The notes under the pieces are model-generated. The model was not told the DNA's origin. It ran no database searches and saw only the letters and a list, made by a program, of their open reading frames with translations. The position numbers and the translations under genes are program-made. Shown here piece by piece: positions 9,448 to 17,443 of a stretch of DNA of 40,161 bases (positions within the stretch are counted from its first letter, which is position 1; each line of letters opens with the position of its first letter). The DNA is from Gammaproteobacteria bacterium (GTDB lineage Bacteria > Pseudomonadota > Gammaproteobacteria > Eutrophobiales > Eutrophobiaceae): contig JABHFC010000098.1 in NCBI GenBank assembly GCA_018676275.1, forward strand, positions 1 to 40,161. The letters are read 5' to 3'.

Positions 9448-9456
9448 TGCTATAAT
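9448..9456 (+). promoter_or_regulatory. Extended -10 promoter of the DUF6116-like gene
   Basis: The bases TGC followed by a perfect TATAAT match the extended -10 consensus TGnTATAAT. No good -35 is present, which extended -10 promoters tolerate. The expected transcription start, about 7 nt beyond the element, falls on or next to the A of the ATG at 9463, predicting a leaderless mRNA. Confidence 0.55.
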
Positions 9457-9462
9457 TTGAAC

Positions 9463-9720
9463 ATGAACCCCTCTTCTTTAATGACGATGTTTTTGGCTTT
9501 CGCCAATGATCTAAAATTCAAAAACCTTTTCCTGATAATCAGTGCTTTGTTTGTTACCGATCTACTGGTCCCTGATTTTATACCCTTGTTTGATGAAATC
9601 ATTCTGGGCTTGCTCGCCATCATATTGGCTAACTGGAAGAAAGAGCGCAAACTGGAAAAAGATGAAGAAAATGTTATTGAAGGAGAAATTGTTGACGAAG
9701 ATGATAAATCACAGGGTTGA
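9463..9720 (+). CDS. Small membrane protein, DUF6116-like
   Basis: An 85-residue protein. Residues about 19-57 hold two hydrophobic segments around the conserved-looking core LLVPDFIPLFDEIILGLL, then WKKER and a highly charged acidic tail. I recall this PDFIP..DEI pattern from the uncharacterised gammaproteobacterial DUF6116 family; the name is from memory and should be checked. No function is known to me. An in-frame TTG at 9457 is the alternative start, but it overlaps the -10 element, so the ATG at 9463 is preferred. There is no Shine-Dalgarno sequence, consistent with leaderless translation. The following 220 nt up to fetB hold no gene I can support. Confidence 0.7.
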   Translation: MNPSSLMTMFLAFANDLKFKNLFLIISALFVTDLLVPDFIPLFDEIILGLLAIILANWKKERKLEKDEENVIEGEIVDEDDKSQG

Positions 9721-9898
9721 ATTTTAAAATATTGACTCATATTTTTTATTCCTGTTTCTCGGCATGGTTCTATTAGTAGCCACTTTCATCTAATCTTTTC
9801 TAATTAGTCAACATTCTGTTCACTGGCAAGCTCAAGATTAGTCCAGTGCTAATACCCTGGTAGTTATGTAAGAGGTACTCTGGATCTGTAAAAATACG

Positions 9899-9917
9899 GA
9901 TGATTGTTATCATTCAG
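9899..9917. promoter_or_regulatory. Fur-box-like site upstream of fetB
   Basis: Compared by eye with the 19-bp Fur consensus GATAATGATAATCATTATC, this site matches 13 of 19 positions on the minus strand and 12 of 19 on the plus strand, including an AATGATAA core. It lies about 24 nt upstream of the FetB-like gene, an iron-linked family, which makes the match more credible. A matrix scan was not possible. Confidence 0.4.
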
Positions 9918-9940
9918 ATTTTATAAATGAAAATACTCGC

Positions 9941-10663
9941 ATGATAAACACGGTTCAAAGCATCCCGCTTTTCAATCTGGCAATAGCTTTTGTTCCTGCC
10001 TTTGCTGTCCTTCTTATTCTTGCTAAATGGTCTTTAAACGCCAGCAATGCACTTCATGCGATAATACGTATGTTGATCCAGTTACTGATCATTGGTTATT
10101 TTCTCACTTATATTTTTGAAGCAAAACATGCCTGGGTAATTCTGTTTATTTTGACTGCAATGGTTTTAGCGTCAAGTTGGATAGCACTGGGCACAATAAA
10201 GTCTATTCGATATCTGCTATTTAAACATGCCTTTCTATCCATCGCGTTTGGTGGCGGCATTACTCTGGCGCTAATCACACAGGGAGTTCTCGTACTTAAG
10301 CCCTGGTATCTACCACAGCTTATGATTCCACTTGCAGGAATGATATTTGCGAATTCAATGAATAGCATTAGTCTTGCTGCTGAACGACTCAATGCTGAAT
10401 TGGAAAGGAATGTGCCATATAACGAGGCACGTAACATCGCACTCCATGCAGCTCTGATTCCTATAATCAATTCATTGTTTGCTGTAGGACTTGTTTCCCT
10501 GCCGGGCATGATGACAGGGCAAATATTATCTGGTGTTTCTCCCCTGATAGCTATCAGGTATCAAATTATGGTGATGTGTATGATATTCGGATCATCGGGC
10601 ATTTCTGCGGCCTGTTTTTTAATGTTAGCCAAACCTGTCTTTGAAAAAAGCCGGAGTAATTAA
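9941..10663 (+). CDS. fetB: FetB/UPF0014-family ABC transporter permease
   Basis: A 240-residue membrane protein of the UPF0014 (YbbM/FetB) family with about seven hydrophobic helices. Family-typical stretches include NALHAIIRMLIQLLIIGY near the N-terminus, PLAGMIFANSMNSISLAAER in the middle, and LVSLPGMMTGQILSGVSPL toward the end. In E. coli FetB pairs with the ATPase FetA and is implicated in iron export during oxidative stress. No FetA-like ATPase gene is adjacent in either direction here, so the ATPase must be encoded elsewhere. A Fur-box-like site lies just upstream. The start is preceded by a five-codon reading frame (9927-9944) whose stop overlaps the fetB ATG as ATGA. No good Shine-Dalgarno is seen. 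Confidence 0.85.
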   Translation: MINTVQSIPLFNLAIAFVPAFAVLLILAKWSLNASNALHAIIRMLIQLLIIGYFLTYIFEAKHAWVILFILTAMVLASSWIALGTIKSIRYLLFKHAFLSIAFGGGITLALITQGVLVLKPWYLPQLMIPLAGMIFANSMNSISLAAERLNAELERNVPYNEARNIALHAALIPIINSLFAVGLVSLPGMMTGQILSGVSPLIAIRYQIMVMCMIFGSSGISAACFLMLAKPVFEKSRSN

Positions 10664-10781
10664 CACAGGAATGTATGTAGGTTAAGACAGGTAGCTAGTA
10701 ATAATTGCATATAGCTGGCAGGTTTGAACTAATAAATTTTACAATCCTCCTTATTTTTCATTTATATTTGCGAGATTGTCC

Positions 10782-10787
10782 TATAAT
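10782..10787 (+). promoter_or_regulatory. Possible -10 element for the small gene at 10842
   Basis: A perfect TATAAT about 55 nt before the start codon. No convincing -35 is found at 16-18 nt. The gap 10664-10841 is otherwise AT-rich, with no recognisable hairpin or RNA. Confidence 0.3.
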
Positions 10788-10841
10788 CCAGCAATAGTCC
10801 GGGCAGATAAAATATTAATTGCTTAATCAGGAGTCAATTTA

Positions 10842-11087
10842 ATGTCAGATAACGATGATCAAACCCAAGCCACTATTGCAAAAACACTATGGTCGGAAAC
10901 TCTAATAGAGCTGCTGATTGTTTCATTAGAGAAAAACCTTTCTGACGAGAAAATTGTAGAGCTATTGAAAGATCTTAAACAAAAGAAATTTAAACCAGAT
11001 TATATTGTCAGGAAGGTATCAAAGAGCCTCGGTGAAAAACAAGCCAACAGGGTTAAACTACTACTACCCAAAACCTTGAGTCGATGA
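10842..11087 (+). CDS. Small hypothetical protein
   Basis: An 81-residue soluble protein that I do not recognise. The ATG has a good AGGAG ribosome site 8 nt upstream, which is the main reason to accept it as real. It is predicted to be almost entirely helical and charged: an acidic, Gln/Thr-rich start, an amphipathic segment TLIELLIVSLEKNLSDEKIV, then a Lys-rich second half (KDLKQKKFKPDYIVRKVSKS). This pattern could suit a small helical-bundle regulator or a partner-binding protein, but no function can be assigned. It converges with gltD, whose stop lies 58 nt downstream. No terminator hairpin is visible in that gap. Confidence 0.6.
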   Translation: MSDNDDQTQATIAKTLWSETLIELLIVSLEKNLSDEKIVELLKDLKQKKFKPDYIVRKVSKSLGEKQANRVKLLLPKTLSR

Positions 11088-11145
11088 TCGCTTAAAACCT
11101 CTTTTACAATGGCTTTAACCCGGTTGTATTAGAATGTAATTCAAC

Positions 11146-12591
11146 TCAGACTGGTGCTGGCAAATCTGAGCTTCCCATCAAATAATCGTCAATCCCTCTG
11201 GCTGCGCTCCTGCCCTCGGCTATAGCCCAAACGATCAAGCTCTGTCCTCGCTGCATATCGCCTGCAGTAAAAACACCTTTAACGTTCGTCATCCAGGTCT
11301 TTTTATCTGCAATAATATTGCCACGTGCATCCAGTTCAAGACCCAGTTGTTCAAGCATGCCCGGTTTTTCCGGACCGAGGAAGCCCATGGCCAGGAAGGC
11401 GAGATCACAGGGTAGTTCCTGTTCACTGCCGGCGACTTCTTCGAAACTCATTCGTCCGTCAACATTCTTCATTTCTACATTTACCAGCTGCAGTGCCTTA
11501 ACATTGCCATTGCCATCATCAACAAAGCGTTTGGTATTCACAGAATAAACTCGTTCGACACCTTCTTCATGAGCAGAAGCTGTCCTGAAAATACGAGGCC
11601 ATTCCGGCCAGGGGTTATCTTCAGGTCTTGATGATGGTGGTTTCGGCATGATTTCCAATTGATGTACAGATGCACAACCTTGTCGGTTTGCTGTGCCTAA
11701 ACAATCGGCACCGGTATCGCCACCGCCGATGATTACAACATGCTTGCCTTCAGCATTAATAAAGTTATCCGGTTTATCGTCTCCTTCACACAGCCTGTTC
11801 TGCATTGGCAGGTATTCCATCGCCTGGTAAATACCTTTTAACTCACGACCTTCTGCGGGTAAGTCGCGGGCAGCACAAGCGCCTCCTGTTAATAACAGGG
11901 CGTCAAAATCATTTTGTAATTGTTCAACAGGAATATTATCACCGACATGCGCATTGGTTTTGAAGGTAACACCTTCAGCTTCCATTTGTTTCATCCTTCG
12001 ATCAATCTGACTCTTTTCCATTTTGAATTCTGGAATCCCGTAGCGTAGCAAGCCACCAATACGATCTGCCCGTTCAAATACTGTCACATCATGACCTGCC
12101 CTGGCCAGTTGCTGTGCCGCTGCCAGACCAGCCGGACCCGAACCAACGATGGCAACTTTCTTGCCGGTTTTTGTCTCAGCAATTTCGGGTTTAATCCAGC
12201 CGTTCTCCCAGGCCTTATCAATAATCGACAGTTCCACCGCTTTAATAGTAACGGGATCCTCATTTATACCTAATACACAGGAACCTTCGCATGGTGCCGG
12301 ACACAGGGTGCCGGTAAATTCGGGAAAATTATTGGTCGCATGCAAACGTTGAATCGCTTCATTCCATTGATCACGATATACGAGATCATTCCAGTCAGGG
12401 ATCATATTGCCCAGCGGGCAACCTTGATGACAGAAAGGAATACCACAATCCATACAGCGTGATGCCTGGGTTTTTAGAGGTTCAACAGGCCACGGTTGCA
12501 TGACTTGCCGGAAATCTTTCAAGCGTTCTTCTACCGGACGATAGGGTTGTTTTTCCCTGTCAAATTCAATGAAACCCGTTATTTTACCCAT
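11146..12591 (-). CDS. gltD: Glutamate synthase [NADPH] small subunit
   Basis: A 481-residue GltD. The N-terminal region carries the cysteine-rich [4Fe-4S]-binding motifs CMDCGIPFCHQGCP and CPAPCEGSC. An FAD-binding Rossmann motif VGSGPAGLAAAQQLARAG follows (about 150-167), and a second nucleotide-binding site for NADPH, VVIIGGGDTGADC (about 286-298). The subunit passes NADPH electrons through FAD and iron-sulfur clusters to GltB for the synthesis of glutamate from glutamine and 2-oxoglutarate. Its ATG overlaps the end of gltB by 8 nt (ATGGGTAA), so the two subunits are translated together. Length and motifs are normal for the family. No terminator is visible after the stop. Confidence 0.97.
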   Translation of the reverse strand: MGKITGFIEFDREKQPYRPVEERLKDFRQVMQPWPVEPLKTQASRCMDCGIPFCHQGCPLGNMIPDWNDLVYRDQWNEAIQRLHATNNFPEFTGTLCPAPCEGSCVLGINEDPVTIKAVELSIIDKAWENGWIKPEIAETKTGKKVAIVGSGPAGLAAAQQLARAGHDVTVFERADRIGGLLRYGIPEFKMEKSQIDRRMKQMEAEGVTFKTNAHVGDNIPVEQLQNDFDALLLTGGACAARDLPAEGRELKGIYQAMEYLPMQNRLCEGDDKPDNFINAEGKHVVIIGGGDTGADCLGTANRQGCASVHQLEIMPKPPSSRPEDNPWPEWPRIFRTASAHEEGVERVYSVNTKRFVDDGNGNVKALQLVNVEMKNVDGRMSFEEVAGSEQELPCDLAFLAMGFLGPEKPGMLEQLGLELDARGNIIADKKTWMTNVKGVFTAGDMQRGQSLIVWAIAEGRSAARGIDDYLMGSSDLPAPV

Positions 12592-15500
12592 GAGCTGCCT
12601 CCATTACCGCATCATCTACTGATGTGCCCTCTTCTTTTGCCTTTTTGATCGCGGCTAGAACACGTTTGTAGTCTGTTGGCATTACCTTGACAAATCTGGA
12701 CTGATAATAGTCCCAGTTATCGAGAATATTTTTCGCTACAGTACTTTGAGTATATTGAACATGCCTGGTCAACAAGGTTTTCACAATGTCCAAGTCTTCG
12801 TCTTCACTGAGTGACTCCAGGTCAACCATGCCCTGGTTACAACGAATATCAAAATCACCTTTTTCATCGAGAACATAAGCGATACCGCCAGACATTCCCG
12901 CGGCAAAATTACGACCGGTATTTCCAATAATTACAACGCGACCACCGGTCATGTATTCACAACCATGATCACCGATCCCCTCAACAACGGTATGCACGCC
13001 ACTGTTACGAACACAGAAACGTTCTCCTGCAATCCCCCGGAAATAAGCTTCACCTTGAGTTGCACCATAGAGCAAGACATTACCGACCAGGATGTTATCT
13101 TCAGGGACAAAAGTGGAATGACGTGGCGGATAAACGATAATTTTGCCACCGGACAGGCCCTTACCAAGATAGTCGTTAGCGTCACCTTCAAGTGTTAATG
13201 TCACGCCTTTAGGTATGAACGCGCCAAAACTCATCCCAGCGGAACCATTAAAATGAATGTTCACTGTATCTTCCGGCAGACCTTCTCCGCCATAACGTTT
13301 AGTGATGTTATAACCAAGAATGGTACCAACTGTTCTATTGGTATTTAAAACCGGCAGGATAATATCAACCGGCTTTTTGTTTTCCAGTGCATCCTTACAC
13401 AAGGGAACAATGGTTGTTACATCGAGGGATTGATCCAGACCATGATCCTGGCTATTAACGCAGTAAACTTCATCACCGGGACGGGGTTCCGGCTTGTATA
13501 GTATGTTTGAAAAATCAAGCCCCTGTGCTTTCCAATGATCAACTGCTTTTTTCATTTCCAGTCTATCAACCTGACCAATCATTTCGTCAATTGTTCGAAA
13601 ACCCAATTCAGCCATATACTCACGCACTTCTTCAGCAATGTATTTAAAGAAGTTTTCAACAAACTCAGGCGTGCCGGTAAATTTCTTTCTTAATTCAGGG
13701 TTTTGTGTTGCTACGCCCACGGGGCAGGTATTCAAATGACAGACACGCATCATTACACAGCCCATAACCACAAGTGGTGCAGTAGAGAATCCAAATTCTT
13801 CTGCTCCCATTAGTGCTGCAACAATGACATCACGTCCAGTCTTTAACTGACCGTCAGCCTGTACCACAATGCGATCCCGCAAACCGTTTTGTACCAATAC
13901 CTGTTGAGTTTCAGCCAGACCAAGTTCCCAGGGTAAACCTGCATGCTTCAATGAGCTTATCGGTGAAGCACCTGTGCCTCCATCGTAACCAGAGATAAGT
14001 ACCACGTCAGAATGTGCTTTAGCCACACCGGCTGCAACCGTACCCACGCCAACCTCTGCCACCAGTTTCACATGCACTCGTGCTTCAGGATTGGAGTTCT
14101 TTAAGTCATGAATAAGCTGTGCCAGATCTTCAATAGAATAAATATCATGGTGCGGTGGTGGCGATATCAATCCAACCCCTGCAGTAGAGTGTCGTACTTT
14201 TGCTATCCAGGGATAGACTTTAGGACCAGGTAATTGACCTCCTTCACCCGGTTTTGCCCCTTGTGCCATCTTGATCTGTAAATCATCTGCATTTGCCAGG
14301 TATTCGCTTGTTACACCAAAGCGACCCGAGGCAACCTGTTTAATTGAACTCCTTCTCGAGTCTCCATTAGCGTCGGGCGTAAAACGGTCAGGGTCTTCGC
14401 CACCTTCGCCGGTATTAGATTTTCCGCCGATTCGATTCATGGCAATCGCCAGCGTTTCGTGTGCTTCCTGACTTATTGAGCCATATGACATGGCACCGGT
14501 CGAAAAGCGTTTCATTATATTTTCGATCGGTTCAACTTCATCTAAAGGAATCGACTTGTTTGAATTCTTGAATTCGAATAAGCCTCTAAGCGTAGCAATA
14601 TGTTCGTTTTGATCGTCTACCAGTGAAGTATATTCTTTGAAAATCTGGTACTGCCCTGAACGCGTAGCATGTTGCAGTTTAAAAACAGTATCAGGATTGA
14701 AAAGATGATATTCCCCATCACGTCGCCATTGATACTCTCCACCCCATTCCAGTTCAGGACGTTGAACCTGTCGATCCGGAAAGGCATTGTGATGACGTAA
14801 GCTCATTTCTTCTGCAACCACATCCAGGCCGATTCCGCCGATACGGGATGCTGTCCAGGTGAAATACTTATCCACGAAATCTTTGTCAAGACCAATGGCT
14901 TCAAAAATCTGTGCGCCACGATAGGATTGAACTGTTGATACCCCCATCTTTGCCATGATTTTGGTCAGGCCTTTGTTTACAGCCTTGATAAAATTCTGAA
15001 TTGCCTTTTCATGTGACATATCCGGAACATGTCCAGATCCAATCAAATCCCCTAATGACTCAAAAGCGAGGTAAGGATTAACACAACCGACGCCATAACC
15101 TAATAATACCGCGAAGTGATGAACCTCACGTGGCTCTCCCGATTCCAGAACCAGACTTATTTGTGTGCGCGTTCCCTTTCTTACAAGGTAATGATGTACT
15201 CCGGCTGTCGCTAATAATGCCGGTATCGGTGCGTGATCTTTATCAATATCACGGTCCGATAAAATAATGTAGGTAAAACCTTCCGCAAGTGCTGCATCTG
15301 CCGCTTCACAAACTTCTGCCAAGGCCTTATCCAGCCCTGCTCCGCCTTCAGCGACCGGATAAACAATCGGGATTACTTTTGTCTTAAAGCCCGGTAAATC
15401 AACGTCGCGAATTCGCGCTAGTTCTTCATTAGTGATAACCGGGGAATTCAAACTAATCTGACGACAATGCTGCGGGCCTGCTTCTAAAAGATTACCTTCT

Positions 15501-17149
15501 GGCCCAATAGATGAGCCGACCTGAGTAACCAGTTCTTCACGAATACCATCCAGCGGTGGATTCGTGACCTGTGCAAATAGCTGTTTGAAATAGTCATATA
15601 ACAAACGTGAACGGTTCGATAATACTGCAAGCGCTGTATCCGTTCCCATTGAACCAGTTGGTTCCATACCTTTAGCTGCCATTGGTGCCATAAGAATTTT
15701 CAGATCTTCATGGGTATACCCAAAAGCCTGCTGACGCAGTAGCAATGTTTCCGGATCTGTACCATGAGTCTGCTTGGGCTGTGGCAGGTTTTCAATTGGT
15801 ACCATGTTCTTTTTCAGCCACTCGCCATAAGGATGTTCCCTGGCAAAAGTTTCCTTCAGCTCTGCATCATCAATGATTCGACCCTGTTTTGTGTCGACCA
15901 TAAAAATACGACCGGGATGCAAACGTTCTTTAACTAATACATTTTCAGGAGCTATATCAAGCACACCAACTTCCGATGCCATGATCACTCTGTCATCTTT
16001 TGTCACATAATAACGTGAAGGACGCAGACCATTTCTATCCAGCACGGCTCCGATAACTTCTCCATCAGTGAATGCGACGGAAGCGGGCCCATCCCATGGC
16101 TCCATCAGACAAGAATGATATTCGTAAAAAGCACGACGCTCTTCATCCATCGTTTCGTGTCCTGACCAGGCCTCCGGGATCATCATTAATATCGCATGCG
16201 GTAATGGGCGCCCGGCCATATGCAAAAATTCCATCACATTATCGAAAGTTGCAGAGTCGCTACCTCCTTCGATTACAACCGGAAACAGCTTCTTTAAGTC
16301 CTCACCAAACAATTCCGACTCACATAGAGCTTCGCGTGCGCGCATCCAGTTTGCATTTCCTCGAGCAGTATTTATTTCACCATTATGTGCCACGTAACGG
16401 AAAGGGTGAGCCAATTTCCAGGCGGGAAAAGTGTTTGTGGAAAATCGCTGATGCACCAGTGCCATAGCCGATTCAACATCAGGATCGCAAATATCCGGGA
16501 ACATGGGCTCAAGCTGAGTGCCGGTTAACATGCCCTTGTAGACAAAAGTACGATATGACAGTGATGGAACGTAGAACAATTCCTGTTCCGACATACCAGA
16601 ATTCCAAATGGCATATTCGCTGCGCTTGCGTATTACATATAATTTACGTTCAAGTGAGGCTGCATCCTTTACATTCGCTCCTCGACCGATAAAAATTTGT
16701 TTGAACGCAGGCTCTCCAGCCAATGCTGTAGGACCAACCATGGAGTCATCAACAGGAACATCACGCCAGCCCAGTACTACCTGGCCTTCTTCCTCTACTA
16801 TCTTGTTAAATATTTCCTGACACTGTGCAGACTGCTCTGCGTCTTTTGGCAAAAAAACCAGGCCCGCACCGTAATCTTCATCGGCAGGAAGATCGATGCC
16901 CAGTTTGCTGCATTCTCTTTGAAAAAACTTATGCGGCTTCTGGATAAGAATACCAACACCATCGCCAGTGTTTTCTTCACAACCACAAGCGCCCCGATGC
17001 AGAAGGTTTTTTAATATTGTTAAAGCATCACTAACTATTTGATGCGACTTGCGACCTTTGATATCAACAACGAAGCCAACGCCACATGCGTCATGCTCCT
17101 GGGCAGGATCATAGAGACCTTCTTTTTCGTGGCCGACAAATTTTCTCAT
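12584..17149 (-). CDS. gltB: Glutamate synthase large subunit
   Basis: A 1521-residue GltB. The N-terminal glutamine amidotransferase domain (about 22-430) begins with Cys22 in HDACGVGF, the nucleophile exposed after removal of a 21-residue propeptide. Next come a central domain, the FMN-binding synthase domain with the 3Fe-4S cysteine pattern C-x5-C-x4-C (in CVMMRVCHLNTCPVG), and a C-terminal glycine-rich GXGXG beta-helix domain (about 1260-1500). It releases ammonia from glutamine and channels it to 2-oxoglutarate, giving two glutamates. It forms an operon with gltD and has its own promoter in the 294-nt gap upstream. The ribosome site before the ATG is weak. Nothing is missing. Confidence 0.98.
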   Translation of the reverse strand: MRKFVGHEKEGLYDPAQEHDACGVGFVVDIKGRKSHQIVSDALTILKNLLHRGACGCEENTGDGVGILIQKPHKFFQRECSKLGIDLPADEDYGAGLVFLPKDAEQSAQCQEIFNKIVEEEGQVVLGWRDVPVDDSMVGPTALAGEPAFKQIFIGRGANVKDAASLERKLYVIRKRSEYAIWNSGMSEQELFYVPSLSYRTFVYKGMLTGTQLEPMFPDICDPDVESAMALVHQRFSTNTFPAWKLAHPFRYVAHNGEINTARGNANWMRAREALCESELFGEDLKKLFPVVIEGGSDSATFDNVMEFLHMAGRPLPHAILMMIPEAWSGHETMDEERRAFYEYHSCLMEPWDGPASVAFTDGEVIGAVLDRNGLRPSRYYVTKDDRVIMASEVGVLDIAPENVLVKERLHPGRIFMVDTKQGRIIDDAELKETFAREHPYGEWLKKNMVPIENLPQPKQTHGTDPETLLLRQQAFGYTHEDLKILMAPMAAKGMEPTGSMGTDTALAVLSNRSRLLYDYFKQLFAQVTNPPLDGIREELVTQVGSSIGPEGNLLEAGPQHCRQISLNSPVITNEELARIRDVDLPGFKTKVIPIVYPVAEGGAGLDKALAEVCEAADAALAEGFTYIILSDRDIDKDHAPIPALLATAGVHHYLVRKGTRTQISLVLESGEPREVHHFAVLLGYGVGCVNPYLAFESLGDLIGSGHVPDMSHEKAIQNFIKAVNKGLTKIMAKMGVSTVQSYRGAQIFEAIGLDKDFVDKYFTWTASRIGGIGLDVVAEEMSLRHHNAFPDRQVQRPELEWGGEYQWRRDGEYHLFNPDTVFKLQHATRSGQYQIFKEYTSLVDDQNEHIATLRGLFEFKNSNKSIPLDEVEPIENIMKRFSTGAMSYGSISQEAHETLAIAMNRIGGKSNTGEGGEDPDRFTPDANGDSRRSSIKQVASGRFGVTSEYLANADDLQIKMAQGAKPGEGGQLPGPKVYPWIAKVRHSTAGVGLISPPPHHDIYSIEDLAQLIHDLKNSNPEARVHVKLVAEVGVGTVAAGVAKAHSDVVLISGYDGGTGASPISSLKHAGLPWELGLAETQQVLVQNGLRDRIVVQADGQLKTGRDVIVAALMGAEEFGFSTAPLVVMGCVMMRVCHLNTCPVGVATQNPELRKKFTGTPEFVENFFKYIAEEVREYMAELGFRTIDEMIGQVDRLEMKKAVDHWKAQGLDFSNILYKPEPRPGDEVYCVNSQDHGLDQSLDVTTIVPLCKDALENKKPVDIILPVLNTNRTVGTILGYNITKRYGGEGLPEDTVNIHFNGSAGMSFGAFIPKGVTLTLEGDANDYLGKGLSGGKIIVYPPRHSTFVPEDNILVGNVLLYGATQGEAYFRGIAGERFCVRNSGVHTVVEGIGDHGCEYMTGGRVVIIGNTGRNFAAGMSGGIAYVLDEKGDFDIRCNQGMVDLESLSEDEDLDIVKTLLTRHVQYTQSTVAKNILDNWDYYQSRFVKVMPTDYKRVLAAIKKAKEEGTSVDDAVMEAAHG

Positions 17150-17237
17150 ACTGAATACACCATAATGACTTTGAATTAGTTCGCAGAAAACTGAATGATC
17201 TGGAATATCCCGAGGACACTATCCAGAAGAACACTTG

Positions 17238-17258
17238 TTCACACCCCCTCGGCGTGAA
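17238..17258 (-). promoter_or_regulatory. Inverted repeat in the gltB leader
   Basis: TTCACACC and GGCGTGAA form 8-bp arms with one mismatch (7 of 8 pair) around a CCCTC centre, about 90 nt before the gltB ATG and downstream of the predicted start site. It could be an RNA hairpin in the leader or an operator. No U-run follows, so it is not a terminator. The remainder of 17150-17443 holds a tandem TTTTAG(A/G)GG repeat at 17399-17417 and no gene. Confidence 0.35.
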
Positions 17259-17294
17259 ACTGTGTCTCTTTTTCTAAAAGCAAAAAGGAGCAGG

Positions 17295-17323
17295 ATTATA
17301 ATAAAGCCACCAGCTTATGTCAC
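17295..17323 (-). promoter_or_regulatory. Sigma70-type promoter of gltBD
   Basis: On the minus strand, GTGACA (5 of 6 to TTGACA, 17318-17323) is separated by exactly 17 nt from a perfect TATAAT (17295-17300). The predicted transcription start near 17288 gives a leader of about 139 nt before the gltB ATG. It is one of the best promoter matches in the window. Confidence 0.65.
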
Positions 17324-17443
17324 GGTGCAACATATCATGAGATTAAACATATCTCTGCATTTAGATACATTTAATGATAATTGTGTTGTTTTACGATCTT
17401 TTAGAGGATTTTAGGGGCTTTTATTATTCAAATATTGTCTCTG

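Noticed and set aside
9821..9853. CACTGG/CCAGTG inverted repeat in the gap before fetB
   Set aside because: Only 6-bp arms around a long loop of about 18 nt, with no T-run and no clear regulatory position.
16072..16467. A 131-codon open frame on the plus strand
   Set aside because: It lies wholly antisense to gltB, whose frame is fully explained by a conserved protein, and its translation shows no domain pattern.
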